Of a stretch of 64,000 nucleotides of DNA, positions 33,398 to 42,433 are shown piece by piece. Each line of letters starts with the position of its first letter. Position 1 is the stretch's first letter. A program made the position numbers and the translations under genes. The stretch spans positions 1-64,000 of the forward strand of contig JAPXKQ010000001.1 of the NCBI GenBank assembly GCA_033809995.1. Reading direction: 5' to 3'. Source of the DNA: Paratissierella sp033809995. GTDB taxonomy: Bacteria; Bacillota; Clostridia; Tissierellales; Tissierellaceae. Below the pieces are notes generated by a model. It was given only the letters and a program-made list of their open reading frames with translations, was not told the DNA's origin and did not search any database.

Positions 33398-33961
33398 ATG
33401 CATAATAGAAAGAAGGATATTGATAAAAGGATTAAATATATCGCTTATTTTAAAAAACCTAAATTTATATGGACGGGTATAGGAGTTACTGCTGCAATAA
33501 TAATAGGGATAGTTTGCCTGACAAATCCCATAGGAAAAAGTGATAAATCTAATAATGTAGATGGAGTTGGTTATGGAAAATCCTTACCTATGGCAAATAC
33601 GGATAGTTTGTTGAAAGAAACTGTAGGTGATGGTGAAATAGAAAAGCTTTCACCAAATGAAAATAGTGAGAGTGGTCAATTTACCATAGACCAACTAACA
33701 AGAGCAGTGTTGGAGAATGATATCCAACTAGTAAATGAAATAATTAAAGATAGCTCAGTGGATATTAATGAAGTGGACTCAGAAGGAAAATATCCAATTG
33801 AAATGGTACTGGTAATGGACAATTGTGATATGGCAAAAATTTTATTAGAAGCAAAAGCTGATCCATATGTTACAACGTCAAATGGGAAATCAGTATATGA
33901 TATTGTGATGGAAAGCGGAAGTAAGTATTTAAAAGAAATTTTTATGGAATATACCAATTAA
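33398..33961 (+). CDS. BlaR1-like membrane tail fused to ankyrin-like repeats
   Basis: A 187-residue protein. Residues 4-46 (KKDIDKRIKYIAYFKKPKFI, then a transmembrane helix ending LTNP) match the stretch after the peptidase domain in clostridial BlaR1/M56 proteins. There is no HExxH zinc motif and no sensor transducer upstream, so only the tail survives. After a polar linker (47-95), residues 100-187 carry ankyrin-like repeats (LTRAVLENDIQLVNEIIKDS, DINEVDSEGKYPIEMVL, NCDMAKILLEAKADPYVTTS). It may be a gene remnant or a newly formed membrane-bound ankyrin protein facing the side with its C-terminus. Confidence 0.65.
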   Translation: MHNRKKDIDKRIKYIAYFKKPKFIWTGIGVTAAIIIGIVCLTNPIGKSDKSNNVDGVGYGKSLPMANTDSLLKETVGDGEIEKLSPNENSESGQFTIDQLTRAVLENDIQLVNEIIKDSSVDINEVDSEGKYPIEMVLVMDNCDMAKILLEAKADPYVTTSNGKSVYDIVMESGSKYLKEIFMEYTN

Positions 33962-34027
33962 TAAAATGAAAAAATTGCTAATGATTAGATTTATATAATG
34001 AAAGAATTATTTCTTGATATGGTGTAG

Positions 34028-34060
34028 ATCACAGCTCGGATTATGGAACTGTGATTTTTT
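34028..34060 (+). terminator. Terminator upstream of the kinase remnant
   Basis: ATCACAG (34028-34034) pairs with CTGTGAT (34049-34055), followed by a six-T run. It ends transcription from 33398 and overlaps the front of the kinase remnant. Confidence 0.6.
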
Positions 34061-34274
34061 GCAATATAATCTTTTATTAAAATCTGATTTAAACAAAGAG
34101 AGCAGGGAATATGTTGATATTATAGATAAAAAAGCAAGGTTTTTACACCAATTAATTGATGATTTTTATGACTTTTCAAGGATTATGAGCATGGATTATC
34201 CTGTTAATCTAGAGTCTATTAATATTAGAGAATTACTTAAGGAAGTAATAAGGACAAACATGACAAATAAATAG
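34059..34274 (+). pseudogene. Sensor histidine kinase remnant
   Basis: About 71 residues match only the second half of a HisKA dimerisation domain (LLKSDLNKESREYVDIIDKKARFLHQLIDDFYDFSRIMS) and the start of the linker to the ATPase (INIRELLKEVIRT). The phosphorylated-histidine helix and the whole ATPase domain are absent. A terminator occupies its 5' side, and there is no plausible ribosome site. It is best read as a decayed fragment of a VanS-like kinase. Confidence 0.65.
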
Positions 34275-34286
34275 ATATAAGTGGAT

Positions 34287-34324
34287 AAAATCGTAAGGTT
34301 CAATTGAATCTTACGATTTTTATA
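34287..34324 (+). terminator. Terminator between the remnant and the methionine island
   Basis: AAAATCGTAAG pairs with CTTACGATTTT across a nearly palindromic centre, followed by a short T-run. Confidence 0.65.
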
Positions 34325-34423
34325 AATAAAAAATTGTGAATAACTGGAAGAGAGATTAATATCGTTACAAATGGAATAAAAATAAACCATTGCAATACGC
34401 ATAGTAACATAAATACTTTATAA

Positions 34424-34441
34424 TGGAATGAAAATATTCCA
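34424..34441 (+). promoter_or_regulatory. TyrR-box-like activator site
   Basis: TGGAAT-GAAAAT-ATTCCA is a perfect 6-6-6 palindrome with the spacing of the TyrR box (TGTAAA-N6-TTTACA). It lies about 63 bp upstream of the -24 element at 34504, a normal enhancer distance for a sigma-54 activator. Confidence 0.55.
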
Positions 34442-34503
34442 ATGGTTAAATTTATAGTATTATTGAAATAAAGCGTTTATGCGATTTATAGAGATTATAG
34501 CAG

Positions 34504-34520
34504 TTGGCATGTTAATTGCA
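34504..34520 (+). promoter_or_regulatory. Sigma-54 (-24/-12) promoter
   Basis: TTGGCATG-TTAA-TTGCA fits the consensus YTGGCACG-N4-TTGCW with GG and GC in register. The predicted start is near 34532, just before the ribosome site for the activator at 34545. Confidence 0.8.
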
Positions 34521-34544
34521 AAATAATATAATGGAGGGTAAAAA

Positions 34545-36098
34545 ATGAAAAGTAGAAAGATAAAACTAACATTCTCAGAGGATATTCCCCATCTTACTTA
34601 TAGGACAATGTCTGTATTATATAAGCATGATGCTCCAATTATTTGGATGGAAGTATATACATATGTATGTTATATAAACATACATCCTATAAAAGATGAA
34701 GTCTGGGAGAGTATAAAACAGGATTTATTTTTACTTGATAGCTATGAAAGTATTGAAGAGATAGATCTGTTCCCTTTTGAAGAAAAGGATACTGATATGA
34801 ATAATGTACTGGATATTATCCCTCACGGTGTCGCACTTATAAATAAAAAAGGTCATATCAAGTATGTCAATGACTATGCAGCAGATAGGATATTCTTATC
34901 AAAGGGGAAAGATATAACAGGAATAAATATTAGAAAATACATAGACGGTTATGATGAATTTTTGTCTTCATTAAAACAAAATATCGGTAGAAAACCCGTA
35001 GTAAAAGAAAAGATGGAAATAGGCAATCAACTTTATCAGGTAAGCTTACAGCATATTACAAAAGATGAAAACGTTTTTTCTGGATACATAATATCCTTTT
35101 ATGATATAGATGAATCCAGCGTATTTGGCAGATATGATAATCCAATTACTTTTGATGATATCATTGGGGAAAGCAATAAGATGCTTGATGCGATAAAACA
35201 AGGAAAGCTTTATTCCAAATCAGACTCCCCAGTATTGATTACTGGTGAAAGTGGTACAGGTAAGGAGCTTTTTGCAAGGGCAATACATAATGAAAGCAGT
35301 AGGAGAGATAAGCCTTTTATAGCCATTAACTGTGCAGCTATCCCAGACCAGCTTTTGGAGAGTGAGTTATTTGGATATGAACCTGGAACATTTACTGGCG
35401 GTATTAAGGAAGGGAAAGCAGGCATATTTGAAGTTGCAAATAAAGGAACGGTTTTTCTTGATGAAATATGTGAAATGCCCCTGCATCTGCAGGTTAAGTT
35501 ACTTCGCGTTTTACAGGAGAAGAAAGTAAGAAGGGTAGGAGGAACTAAAGAAGTTTCTTTCAATGTAAGATTGATTTCTGCGACTAATCAAAATATTGAT
35601 GAAATGGTAAGAAATAAGGAATTTAGATTGGATTTATTATTTAGAATAAATATTTTTAATATCAATATTCCGCCTCTCCGTGAAAGAAAAGAGGATATCC
35701 CTATATTAATCGAATATTTTACCCGTATCCATTCAGAAAGATATAACAAACATGTATCAGGGATAGAACAAAGCGCTATGAGAAAACTGATTAATTATAA
35801 TTGGCCTGGAAATGTAAGAGAATTTCAAAATGTACTTGAGAGAGCTATTGTTCTTACCACTAAAAAGGAGATTACATCCAAAGATATTATATTAAATTAT
35901 TCTCTTATATCGGAAACAGGAATCAATGAAAACTCCTTGATAGAAAGTGTTGAGAACTTAGAGAAGAAGATGATTATAGAGAGTCTTAAAACCAGCAGCT
36001 CCATTAGAGAAGCAGCAAGGAATCTGGGTGTCACACACACTCTTTTAATAAATAGAATGAAGAAATATGGAATTGACAAAAACAAACTTGGGCTTTAG
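34545..36098 (+). CDS. TyrR-like sigma-54-dependent activator
   Basis: A 517-residue regulator. Residues 1-85 resemble an ACT-type amino-acid-binding domain, residues about 88-160 are a PAS domain (IIPHGVALINKKGHIKYVNDYA), and residues about 205-440 form the AAA+ domain with Walker A GESGTGKELFA and Walker B GTVFLDEI. The C-terminus is a TyrR-like helix-turn-helix (SSIREAARNLGVTHTLLINRMKKYGI). The GAFTGA loop that contacts sigma-54 reads GTFTGG (residues 281-286), an unusual variant. It has its own -24/-12 promoter and heads the transporter, methionine gamma-lyase and PFOR genes, so it is the likely amino-acid-responsive activator. Confidence 0.88.
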   Translation: MKSRKIKLTFSEDIPHLTYRTMSVLYKHDAPIIWMEVYTYVCYINIHPIKDEVWESIKQDLFLLDSYESIEEIDLFPFEEKDTDMNNVLDIIPHGVALINKKGHIKYVNDYAADRIFLSKGKDITGINIRKYIDGYDEFLSSLKQNIGRKPVVKEKMEIGNQLYQVSLQHITKDENVFSGYIISFYDIDESSVFGRYDNPITFDDIIGESNKMLDAIKQGKLYSKSDSPVLITGESGTGKELFARAIHNESSRRDKPFIAINCAAIPDQLLESELFGYEPGTFTGGIKEGKAGIFEVANKGTVFLDEICEMPLHLQVKLLRVLQEKKVRRVGGTKEVSFNVRLISATNQNIDEMVRNKEFRLDLLFRINIFNINIPPLRERKEDIPILIEYFTRIHSERYNKHVSGIEQSAMRKLINYNWPGNVREFQNVLERAIVLTTKKEITSKDIILNYSLISETGINENSLIESVENLEKKMIIESLKTSSSIREAARNLGVTHTLLINRMKKYGIDKNKLGL

Positions 36099-36151
36099 CG
36101 AAAATTATCCTTTTGATATAAAAGGTTAATTAATAAAAATTAGGAGGTATA

Positions 36152-37534
36152 TTGATGGAAAATCTAAAGAAAAAAAGCAGTGGTAAAGCTTTAATCCCAT
36201 TTCTGATTTTTATCATAGTTTATATGGGGACAGGTTTAATTCTTCAAGCACAAGGAGTAGAGATGGCTTTTTATCAACTACCAGCACCAATTGCAGCACT
36301 AATAGCAATTATTTTCGCATTTATAATGTTTGGAGGGAGTATTGACGATAAATTCAACACATTTATCAAAGGCTGTGGTGATGAGAATATCATCATAATG
36401 TGTATAATTTACATTTTGGCGGGAGCATTTTCTACAGTATCAAAATCAATGGGAGCAGTAGATTCAACTGTTAACTTCGCACTTTCATTAATACCTGCTC
36501 AATTTATTACACCTGGAATTTTTATAATCTCATGCTTTATATCATTATCTATTGGTACATCAGTAGGGACAATAGTTGCAGTAGGACCTATAGCAGTAGG
36601 TCTGGCAGAAAAAGGCGGGTTGAATATGCCTCTTGTAATTGCTGCATTAATAGGTGGAGCTATGTTTGGAGATAATCTATCGGTAATTTCAGATACTACA
36701 ATTTCTGCAACAAGAACTCAAAATGTAGAAATGAGGGATAAATTCAGGCTAAATATAATGATGGCATTACCAGCCTCAATATTAACTGTAATTCTTTTAA
36801 TTATATTCGGCAAGCCAGTTACAGCTATTGCAGATGAAGAATATATATTTAGCATAGTTAAAATGCTTCCTTATATTTTAGTTCTAATAACGGCATTAAA
36901 AGGTGTTAATGTATTTATTGTATTAACAGCGGGAATTGTCTCATCTGGAATAATTGGATTAATCTACAAAGACTTTACATTATTGGTATTAGGGCAGGAA
37001 ATTTACAACGGTTTTATCGGTATGTTTGAAATATTTTTACTATCAATCCTAATAGGTGGTTTAGCAAAGATGGTTGCGGATGAAGGCGGAATTCAATGGC
37101 TTCTTGATAAGATAAGGAAGATGATTAAAGGGAGAAAATCTGCGGAAATTGGAATTGCAGCGTTAGTTAGCTTAACAGATATGGCCACAGCCAATAATAC
37201 GGTTGCAATAATTATAGATGGTCCGATTGCTAAGGAGATATGTAATGAGTATAAGGTAGATCCAAGAAGATCAGCTTCATTACTTGACTCTTTCTCATGT
37301 GTAATGCAAGGGTTAATTCCTTATGGAGCACAGATGTTAATAGCAGTAGGCTTTACAAATGGTGGAGTAACTTCATTCCAAGTAATTCCTCTGTTATGGT
37401 ATAAAATACTATTGGGTGTATTTGCCATAGTCTCCATTTTCATACCATTTACAGATGGTGTTATCAAAAAGGATCCATGGAATTTTGAGCATGATATGCC
37501 TGAAAGTAAGGTTGTTTTAAAGAATGAAGCTTAA
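36152..37534 (+). CDS. NhaC-family transporter (possible MetT-type methionine carrier)
   Basis: A 460-residue membrane protein with about 11-12 transmembrane segments and the NhaC-family pattern IGTSVGTIVAVGPIAVGLAEKGGLNMPLVIAALIGGAMFGDNLSVISDTTISATRTQ, cut here into its family blocks at about residues 132-190. The family includes Na+/H+ antiporters and predicted amino-acid carriers such as MetT. The genes on either side (activator, methionine gamma-lyase) make methionine uptake the best guess. It starts 53 bp after the activator with TTAGGAGG and is in the same direction as the following catabolic genes. Confidence 0.8.
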   Translation: MMENLKKKSSGKALIPFLIFIIVYMGTGLILQAQGVEMAFYQLPAPIAALIAIIFAFIMFGGSIDDKFNTFIKGCGDENIIIMCIIYILAGAFSTVSKSMGAVDSTVNFALSLIPAQFITPGIFIISCFISLSIGTSVGTIVAVGPIAVGLAEKGGLNMPLVIAALIGGAMFGDNLSVISDTTISATRTQNVEMRDKFRLNIMMALPASILTVILLIIFGKPVTAIADEEYIFSIVKMLPYILVLITALKGVNVFIVLTAGIVSSGIIGLIYKDFTLLVLGQEIYNGFIGMFEIFLLSILIGGLAKMVADEGGIQWLLDKIRKMIKGRKSAEIGIAALVSLTDMATANNTVAIIIDGPIAKEICNEYKVDPRRSASLLDSFSCVMQGLIPYGAQMLIAVGFTNGGVTSFQVIPLLWYKILLGVFAIVSIFIPFTDGVIKKDPWNFEHDMPESKVVLKNEA

Positions 37535-37583
37535 ATTAATTTGATTACACTAAAATATTAATCTAATATGAGGAGGATTTATA

Positions 37584-38795
37584 ATGGATAAGGAAAAATT
37601 AAATAAGATGAAATTTTCAACAAGAGTGGTACATGCTGGATATCAAAAAAATGAATTTGGAGCACTTTCAACTCCTATATATCAAACATCTACATTCATA
37701 TTTGATACAGCAGAACAAGGCGGTAGAAGATTTGCATTAGAAGAGCAAGGATATATCTACACAAGACTGGGCAATCCAACTAACACCCAGGTTGAAGATA
37801 AACTAGCTAATTTGGAAAATGGTGAAGCGGCAGTTTCCATGGGTTCAGGGATAGGTGCAATAACTTCAGTTCTATGGACTGCTCTTAGTGCAGGAGATCA
37901 TATCGTGGCGGCAAAAACATTGTATGGTTGTACATTTGCCTTTATGAATCATGGTCTAACAAGATTTGGAGTAGAAGTAGATTTTGTTGATACCTCGGAT
38001 CCAGAAAATGTAAGAAAAGCTATGAAACCAAATACAAAGGTTGTCTACTTAGAAAGTCCTGCAAATCCAAATATGAATATTTCTGATATTGAAATCATAG
38101 CCAAAATAGCTCATGAGGTAGAAGGATGTATAGTCGTAGTAGACAATACTTATTGCACTCCATATATTCAAAGACCATTGGATTTAGGTGCTGATGTTGT
38201 GGTTCATTCAGCTACAAAGTACTTAAACGGCCATGGAGATGTAATAGCAGGATTTGCAGTAGGTAGTAAGGAATTTATAGATCAGGTAAGATTAGTTGGT
38301 ATAAAGGATATGACGGGTTCCGTTCTTAGTCCTTTTGATGCATATTTAATCAACAGAGGAATGAAGACTTTAGATATTAGAATGGCAAGACACTGTGCCA
38401 ATGCTCAAAAAGTAGCCGAATTCTTGGAACAACATCCAGCTATAGAAAGCATTGATTACCCAGGATTAAAAAGCTTCCCTCAATATGAATTAGCAAAAAG
38501 ACAAATGAATTTACCAGGTGCGATGATGGCATTTGAATTAAAAGGAGGATTAGAGGCGGGTATAGAATTGATGAACACCGTTGAGCTTTGCTCACTTGCA
38601 GTTAGCTTAGGAGATACAGAAACCCTAATCCAACATCCGGCTTCCATGACTCACTCACCATATACTCCAGAAGAAAGAGCAGAAGCAGGTATTTCCGAAG
38701 GACTGGTAAGATTATCTGTTGGACTTGAAGATGTGGACGATATAATAGCAGACTTAAAACAGGCATTGGATAAATTGGTTCCAGCCATAGCATAA
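37584..38795 (+). CDS. megL: Methionine gamma-lyase (PLP-dependent)
   Basis: A 403-residue Cys/Met-metabolism PLP enzyme. The cofactor lysine is in HSATKYLNGHGDV, the phosphate-binding segments are YTRLGNPTN and SMGSGIGAI, and the active-site cysteine specific to methionine gamma-lyases is present in TLYGCTFAF. It splits methionine into methanethiol, ammonia and 2-oxobutyrate in the cytoplasm. The gene lies between a likely amino-acid carrier and a PFOR that could oxidise 2-oxobutyrate. AGGAGG precedes the ATG. Cystathionine gamma-lyase is the alternative, but the cysteine argues against it. Confidence 0.9.
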   Translation: MDKEKLNKMKFSTRVVHAGYQKNEFGALSTPIYQTSTFIFDTAEQGGRRFALEEQGYIYTRLGNPTNTQVEDKLANLENGEAAVSMGSGIGAITSVLWTALSAGDHIVAAKTLYGCTFAFMNHGLTRFGVEVDFVDTSDPENVRKAMKPNTKVVYLESPANPNMNISDIEIIAKIAHEVEGCIVVVDNTYCTPYIQRPLDLGADVVVHSATKYLNGHGDVIAGFAVGSKEFIDQVRLVGIKDMTGSVLSPFDAYLINRGMKTLDIRMARHCANAQKVAEFLEQHPAIESIDYPGLKSFPQYELAKRQMNLPGAMMAFELKGGLEAGIELMNTVELCSLAVSLGDTETLIQHPASMTHSPYTPEERAEAGISEGLVRLSVGLEDVDDIIADLKQALDKLVPAIA

Positions 38796-38805
38796 TGAAC
38801 TGGTT

Positions 38806-38834
38806 AATAGGTAGGGGTTCACCCTCTACCTATT
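38806..38834 (+). terminator. Hairpin between megL and the PFOR gene
   Basis: AATAGGTAG...CTACCTATT with a GGGTTCACCC-like centre (38806-38834) and no long U-run. It nearly repeats the sequence of the terminator at 42397-42426. Confidence 0.5.
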
Positions 38835-38870
38835 ATTAAATTAAACTTTGATAAAATAGGAGGACAAAAA

Positions 38871-41800
38871 ATGGCAAGAAAAACACAGACAATGGATGGG
38901 AATACAGCTGCTGCCTATGTTGCTTATGCTTTTACAGATGTAGCGGCAATATACCCAATTACACCATCCTCGGATATGGCAGAGCATATAGATGAATGGT
39001 CAGCCAATGGAAGAAAAAATATATTTGGACAGGAAGTATTAGTAACAGAGCTTCAATCAGAAGCGGGAGCAGCAGGAGCCGTTCATGGTGCTTTAACAGC
39101 AGGGGCATTATCATCAACATATACTGCAAGTCAAGGATTACTTCTTATGATACCAAATATGTATAAAATAGCAGGGGAACTTCAGCCTGGAGTATTTCAT
39201 GTAGCAGCAAGAGCTTTGTCAACTCATGCATTGAGTATATTTGGAGACCATCAGGACGTAATGGCAGCAAGGCAAACAGGTTTCGGGATGATAGCTTCAG
39301 GAAGTGTTCAGGAAGTAATGGATTTAGGTGGAATAGCCCATCTATCAGCGATAAAATCAAGTGTACCCTTTCTTCATTTTTTCGATGGGTTTAGGACAAG
39401 TCATGAACTGCAAAAGATAGAAGTAATGGAATATGAGGACTTTGCCAAGCTTGTAGATTATAAAGCGGTAGAAAACTTTAGAAATATAGCATTAAATTCG
39501 GAACATCCAATAACCAAAGGGACAGCACAAAATGCAGATATCTATTTCCAAGGAGCTGAAGCATCAAATATCTACTATGATAGGGTTCCAGATATAGTAA
39601 ACGACTATATGGAAAAAATAAACAAGATAACAGGAAAAGACTATAAGTTATTTAACTATATAGGACACCCAGAAGCGGAAAGAATAGTAGTGGCAATGGG
39701 TTCGGTAACAGAAACAATAGAGGAAACTGTAGATTATCTAGTAAATAAGGGAGAAAAAATAGGGGCAGTAAAGGTAAGACTATATAGACCTTTCTCAACT
39801 AAACATTTCTTAGATGTATTACCTAAGACTGTAAAGAAAATAGCTGTATTAGATAGAACAAAAGAAAAGGGAGCATTGGCAGAACCATTACACTTAGACA
39901 TAAAGAATATTTTCTTTGATGTAAAAGAAAATATCACAATTGTGGGCGGCAGATATGGTTTAGCTTCAAAGGATACAACTCCGTCACAAATACTTTCAGT
40001 ATTTGAAAATTTAAAGTTGGAAGAACCAAAAGATAGATTCACCATAGGAATAGTAGATGATGTGACTCATACATCACTTGAAATAAAAAAAGAAATAACA
40101 TCTGAACCTACAGATAGAGTAAGATGTAAATTCTGGGGCTTTGGCTCAGACGGAACAGTAGGTGCAAATAAACAGGCAATAAAGATAATAGGGGATAATA
40201 CGGATATGTATGCACAAGCATATTTTTCCTATGACTCAAAGAAATCAGGCGGAGTAACCATATCCCATTTAAGATTTGGGAAATCGCCAATTAAGTCCAC
40301 ATATTTAATATCGGAAGCAGATTTTATATCCTGTTCAAAGCAATCGTATTTATATCAATATGACATATTAAAAGGACTTAAAGAAGGTGGGACTTTCTTA
40401 TTAAATACTATATGGGAAGGGGAAGAATTAGAGCATAATTTACCAGCAAAGGTTAAGAAATATATCTATAATAACAAAATCAACTTCTATACAATAAATG
40501 CGACAAAGATTGCAACGGAAGTAGGGCTTGGCGGAAGAATAAATATGATAATGCAGGCAGCATTCTTTAAATTAGCTAATATAATACCAGTGGATGAGGC
40601 AATAAAATACTTAAAGGAATCTATAAAAGAAGAATATGGCTCAAAGGGTGACGACATCGTAACTATGAACTATAAAGCAGTAGATAGAGGAATTGAAGCC
40701 TTAACTAAAATAGACATTAATGAAAGATGGCAGAATATTTCTGATGAAGAAGGAGAAGAAAAGGATATTCCTGATTTTATAAGGAATATAAAATTTCCAA
40801 TGGATAGACAAGAGGGAGATAGCCTACCAGTAAGTGCATTTATGGATAGAGTAAGAGGAGAAATACCTTCAGGAACGGCAGCTTATGAAAAAAGAGGAGT
40901 AGCAGTAAATGTGCCTTCATGGATAAAAGAAAACTGCATTCAATGCAATCAATGTTCCTTAGTGTGCCCACATGCAGCTATAAGACCATTTTTGTTAAAT
41001 GAAGATGAGGTAAATAGGAAACCTGGAGCATTCGAAACATTGGAGGCAAAAGGGAAAGGGCTTGAAGACTTTGAGTATAGAATTCAGATATCAACACTGG
41101 ACTGTACAGGCTGTGGAAACTGTGCAGAGGTTTGTCCTTCTAAGAATAAAGCACTTAAAATGGTGCCATTTGAAGGTGAAAATGAAATACAGGCAAGTAA
41201 TTGGGAATTTGCAATGACAATAGAGAATAAAGGAGAGAAGATGGATCAGTATTCAATAAAGGGAAGTCAGTTTAAGCAACCATTATTAGAGTTCTCAGGA
41301 GCCTGTGCAGGTTGTGGAGAAACTCCTTATGCTAAGCTGATAACTCAGCTTTATGGAGATAGAATGCTGATATCAAACGCATCAGGATGTTCATCTATTT
41401 GGGGAGGTTCATCACCTTCGTCAAGTTTCTGTTCAAATCAAGAAGGAAAAGGACCTGCATGGGCAAGTTCATTATTTGAAGATAATGCAGAATACGGCTA
41501 TGGAATGGCATTAGCAAATAGAAAGATAAGAGAAAAGATCAAACTACTAATGGAAGAGTTCTTAGCACTAAATTTAAATTCAGAATTAAATAAATGCTTC
41601 AACGAATGGATTGAAGGAATAAATGACCCGGAGGTATCTAAAAAAACAACAACACAAATACTGCCACTTCTAAATAAAGATGTGGAAAACAAAAAAGCAA
41701 AAGAAATACTAAAAGAAATAGAAAGTAGAAAAGATTATTTGATTAAGAAATCTATATGGGTATTTGGTGGTGATGGATGGGCATATGATATTGGCTTTGG

Positions 41801-42395
41801 TGGTCTAGATCATGTACTAGCCTCCTGTGAAGATATAAACATTCTTGTAATGGATACAGAAGTGTATTCAAATACAGGAGGACAATCATCTAAATCTACT
41901 CCAACAGCAGCAGTTGCAAAATTTGCGGCATCTGGAAAGAAACTGAGAAAGAAAGATTTAGGAATGATAGCAGCATCTTATGGGTATGTATATGTGGCCC
42001 AAATTGCCCTAGGAGCAAACATGAACCAAGCCATAAAAGCATTAAAGGAAGCTGAAAGCTACCATGGACCATCATTAATAATAGCATATTCACCATGTAT
42101 CAATCATGGAATAAGAAGTGGAATGGGAACAACCATAAGACAGGAAGAAAGGGCAGTTAAATCAGGATATTGGCATCTATATAGATATGATCCAAGATTG
42201 AAAGAAGAAGGCAAAAATCCATTTCAGTTGGATTCAAAGGAACCTACTGAATCCTTTATGGATTTTATAAATTCAGAAATAAGATATACCTCCTTAAGGA
42301 AGACCTTCCCAGAAATAGCAAATGAATTATTTGCAAAGGCAGAGCAAGATGCTAAAGAAAAATATGAAGCTTATAAGAGAAAAGCTAATAACTAG
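38871..42395 (+). CDS. nifJ: Pyruvate:ferredoxin (flavodoxin) oxidoreductase-type 2-oxoacid oxidoreductase
   Basis: A 1174-residue single-chain enzyme of normal length. The N-terminal domain (1-250) has the AYPITPSSDMAEHIDEW thiamine-pocket segment, followed by domain II, the gamma domain (about 415-625), a 2x[4Fe-4S] ferredoxin domain (CIQCNQCSLVCP near 689-700 and CTGCGNCAEVCP near 745-756) and a C-terminal TPP-binding domain (GDGWAYDIGFGGLDHVLASCEDINILVMDTEVYSNTGGQ in blocks near 965-1005). It oxidises a 2-oxoacid to an acyl-CoA with ferredoxin reduction. Context suggests 2-oxobutyrate from methionine as a substrate, but pyruvate cannot be excluded. Confidence 0.93.
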   Translation: MARKTQTMDGNTAAAYVAYAFTDVAAIYPITPSSDMAEHIDEWSANGRKNIFGQEVLVTELQSEAGAAGAVHGALTAGALSSTYTASQGLLLMIPNMYKIAGELQPGVFHVAARALSTHALSIFGDHQDVMAARQTGFGMIASGSVQEVMDLGGIAHLSAIKSSVPFLHFFDGFRTSHELQKIEVMEYEDFAKLVDYKAVENFRNIALNSEHPITKGTAQNADIYFQGAEASNIYYDRVPDIVNDYMEKINKITGKDYKLFNYIGHPEAERIVVAMGSVTETIEETVDYLVNKGEKIGAVKVRLYRPFSTKHFLDVLPKTVKKIAVLDRTKEKGALAEPLHLDIKNIFFDVKENITIVGGRYGLASKDTTPSQILSVFENLKLEEPKDRFTIGIVDDVTHTSLEIKKEITSEPTDRVRCKFWGFGSDGTVGANKQAIKIIGDNTDMYAQAYFSYDSKKSGGVTISHLRFGKSPIKSTYLISEADFISCSKQSYLYQYDILKGLKEGGTFLLNTIWEGEELEHNLPAKVKKYIYNNKINFYTINATKIATEVGLGGRINMIMQAAFFKLANIIPVDEAIKYLKESIKEEYGSKGDDIVTMNYKAVDRGIEALTKIDINERWQNISDEEGEEKDIPDFIRNIKFPMDRQEGDSLPVSAFMDRVRGEIPSGTAAYEKRGVAVNVPSWIKENCIQCNQCSLVCPHAAIRPFLLNEDEVNRKPGAFETLEAKGKGLEDFEYRIQISTLDCTGCGNCAEVCPSKNKALKMVPFEGENEIQASNWEFAMTIENKGEKMDQYSIKGSQFKQPLLEFSGACAGCGETPYAKLITQLYGDRMLISNASGCSSIWGGSSPSSSFCSNQEGKGPAWASSLFEDNAEYGYGMALANRKIREKIKLLMEEFLALNLNSELNKCFNEWIEGINDPEVSKKTTTQILPLLNKDVENKKAKEILKEIESRKDYLIKKSIWVFGGDGWAYDIGFGGLDHVLASCEDINILVMDTEVYSNTGGQSSKSTPTAAVAKFAASGKKLRKKDLGMIAASYGYVYVAQIALGANMNQAIKALKEAESYHGPSLIIAYSPCINHGIRSGMGTTIRQEERAVKSGYWHLYRYDPRLKEEGKNPFQLDSKEPTESFMDFINSEIRYTSLRKTFPEIANELFAKAEQDAKEKYEAYKRKANN

Positions 42396-42396
42396 G

Positions 42397-42433
42397 AATA
42401 GGTAAGGGGTTCACCCCTTACCTATTATTTTTT
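42397..42433. terminator. Bidirectional terminator between the PFOR gene and the anti-sigma gene
   Basis: AATAGGTAAGGGG pairs with CCCCTTACCTATT (42397-42426) and is followed on the plus strand by a T-run (42428-42433). The minus-strand gene ends at 42425, inside it. Confidence 0.8.

Noticed and set aside
33962..34058. Possible 5' half of the histidine-kinase remnant.
   Set aside because: No frame here gives the phosphorylated-histidine helix; it holds only a terminator and AT-rich sequence.
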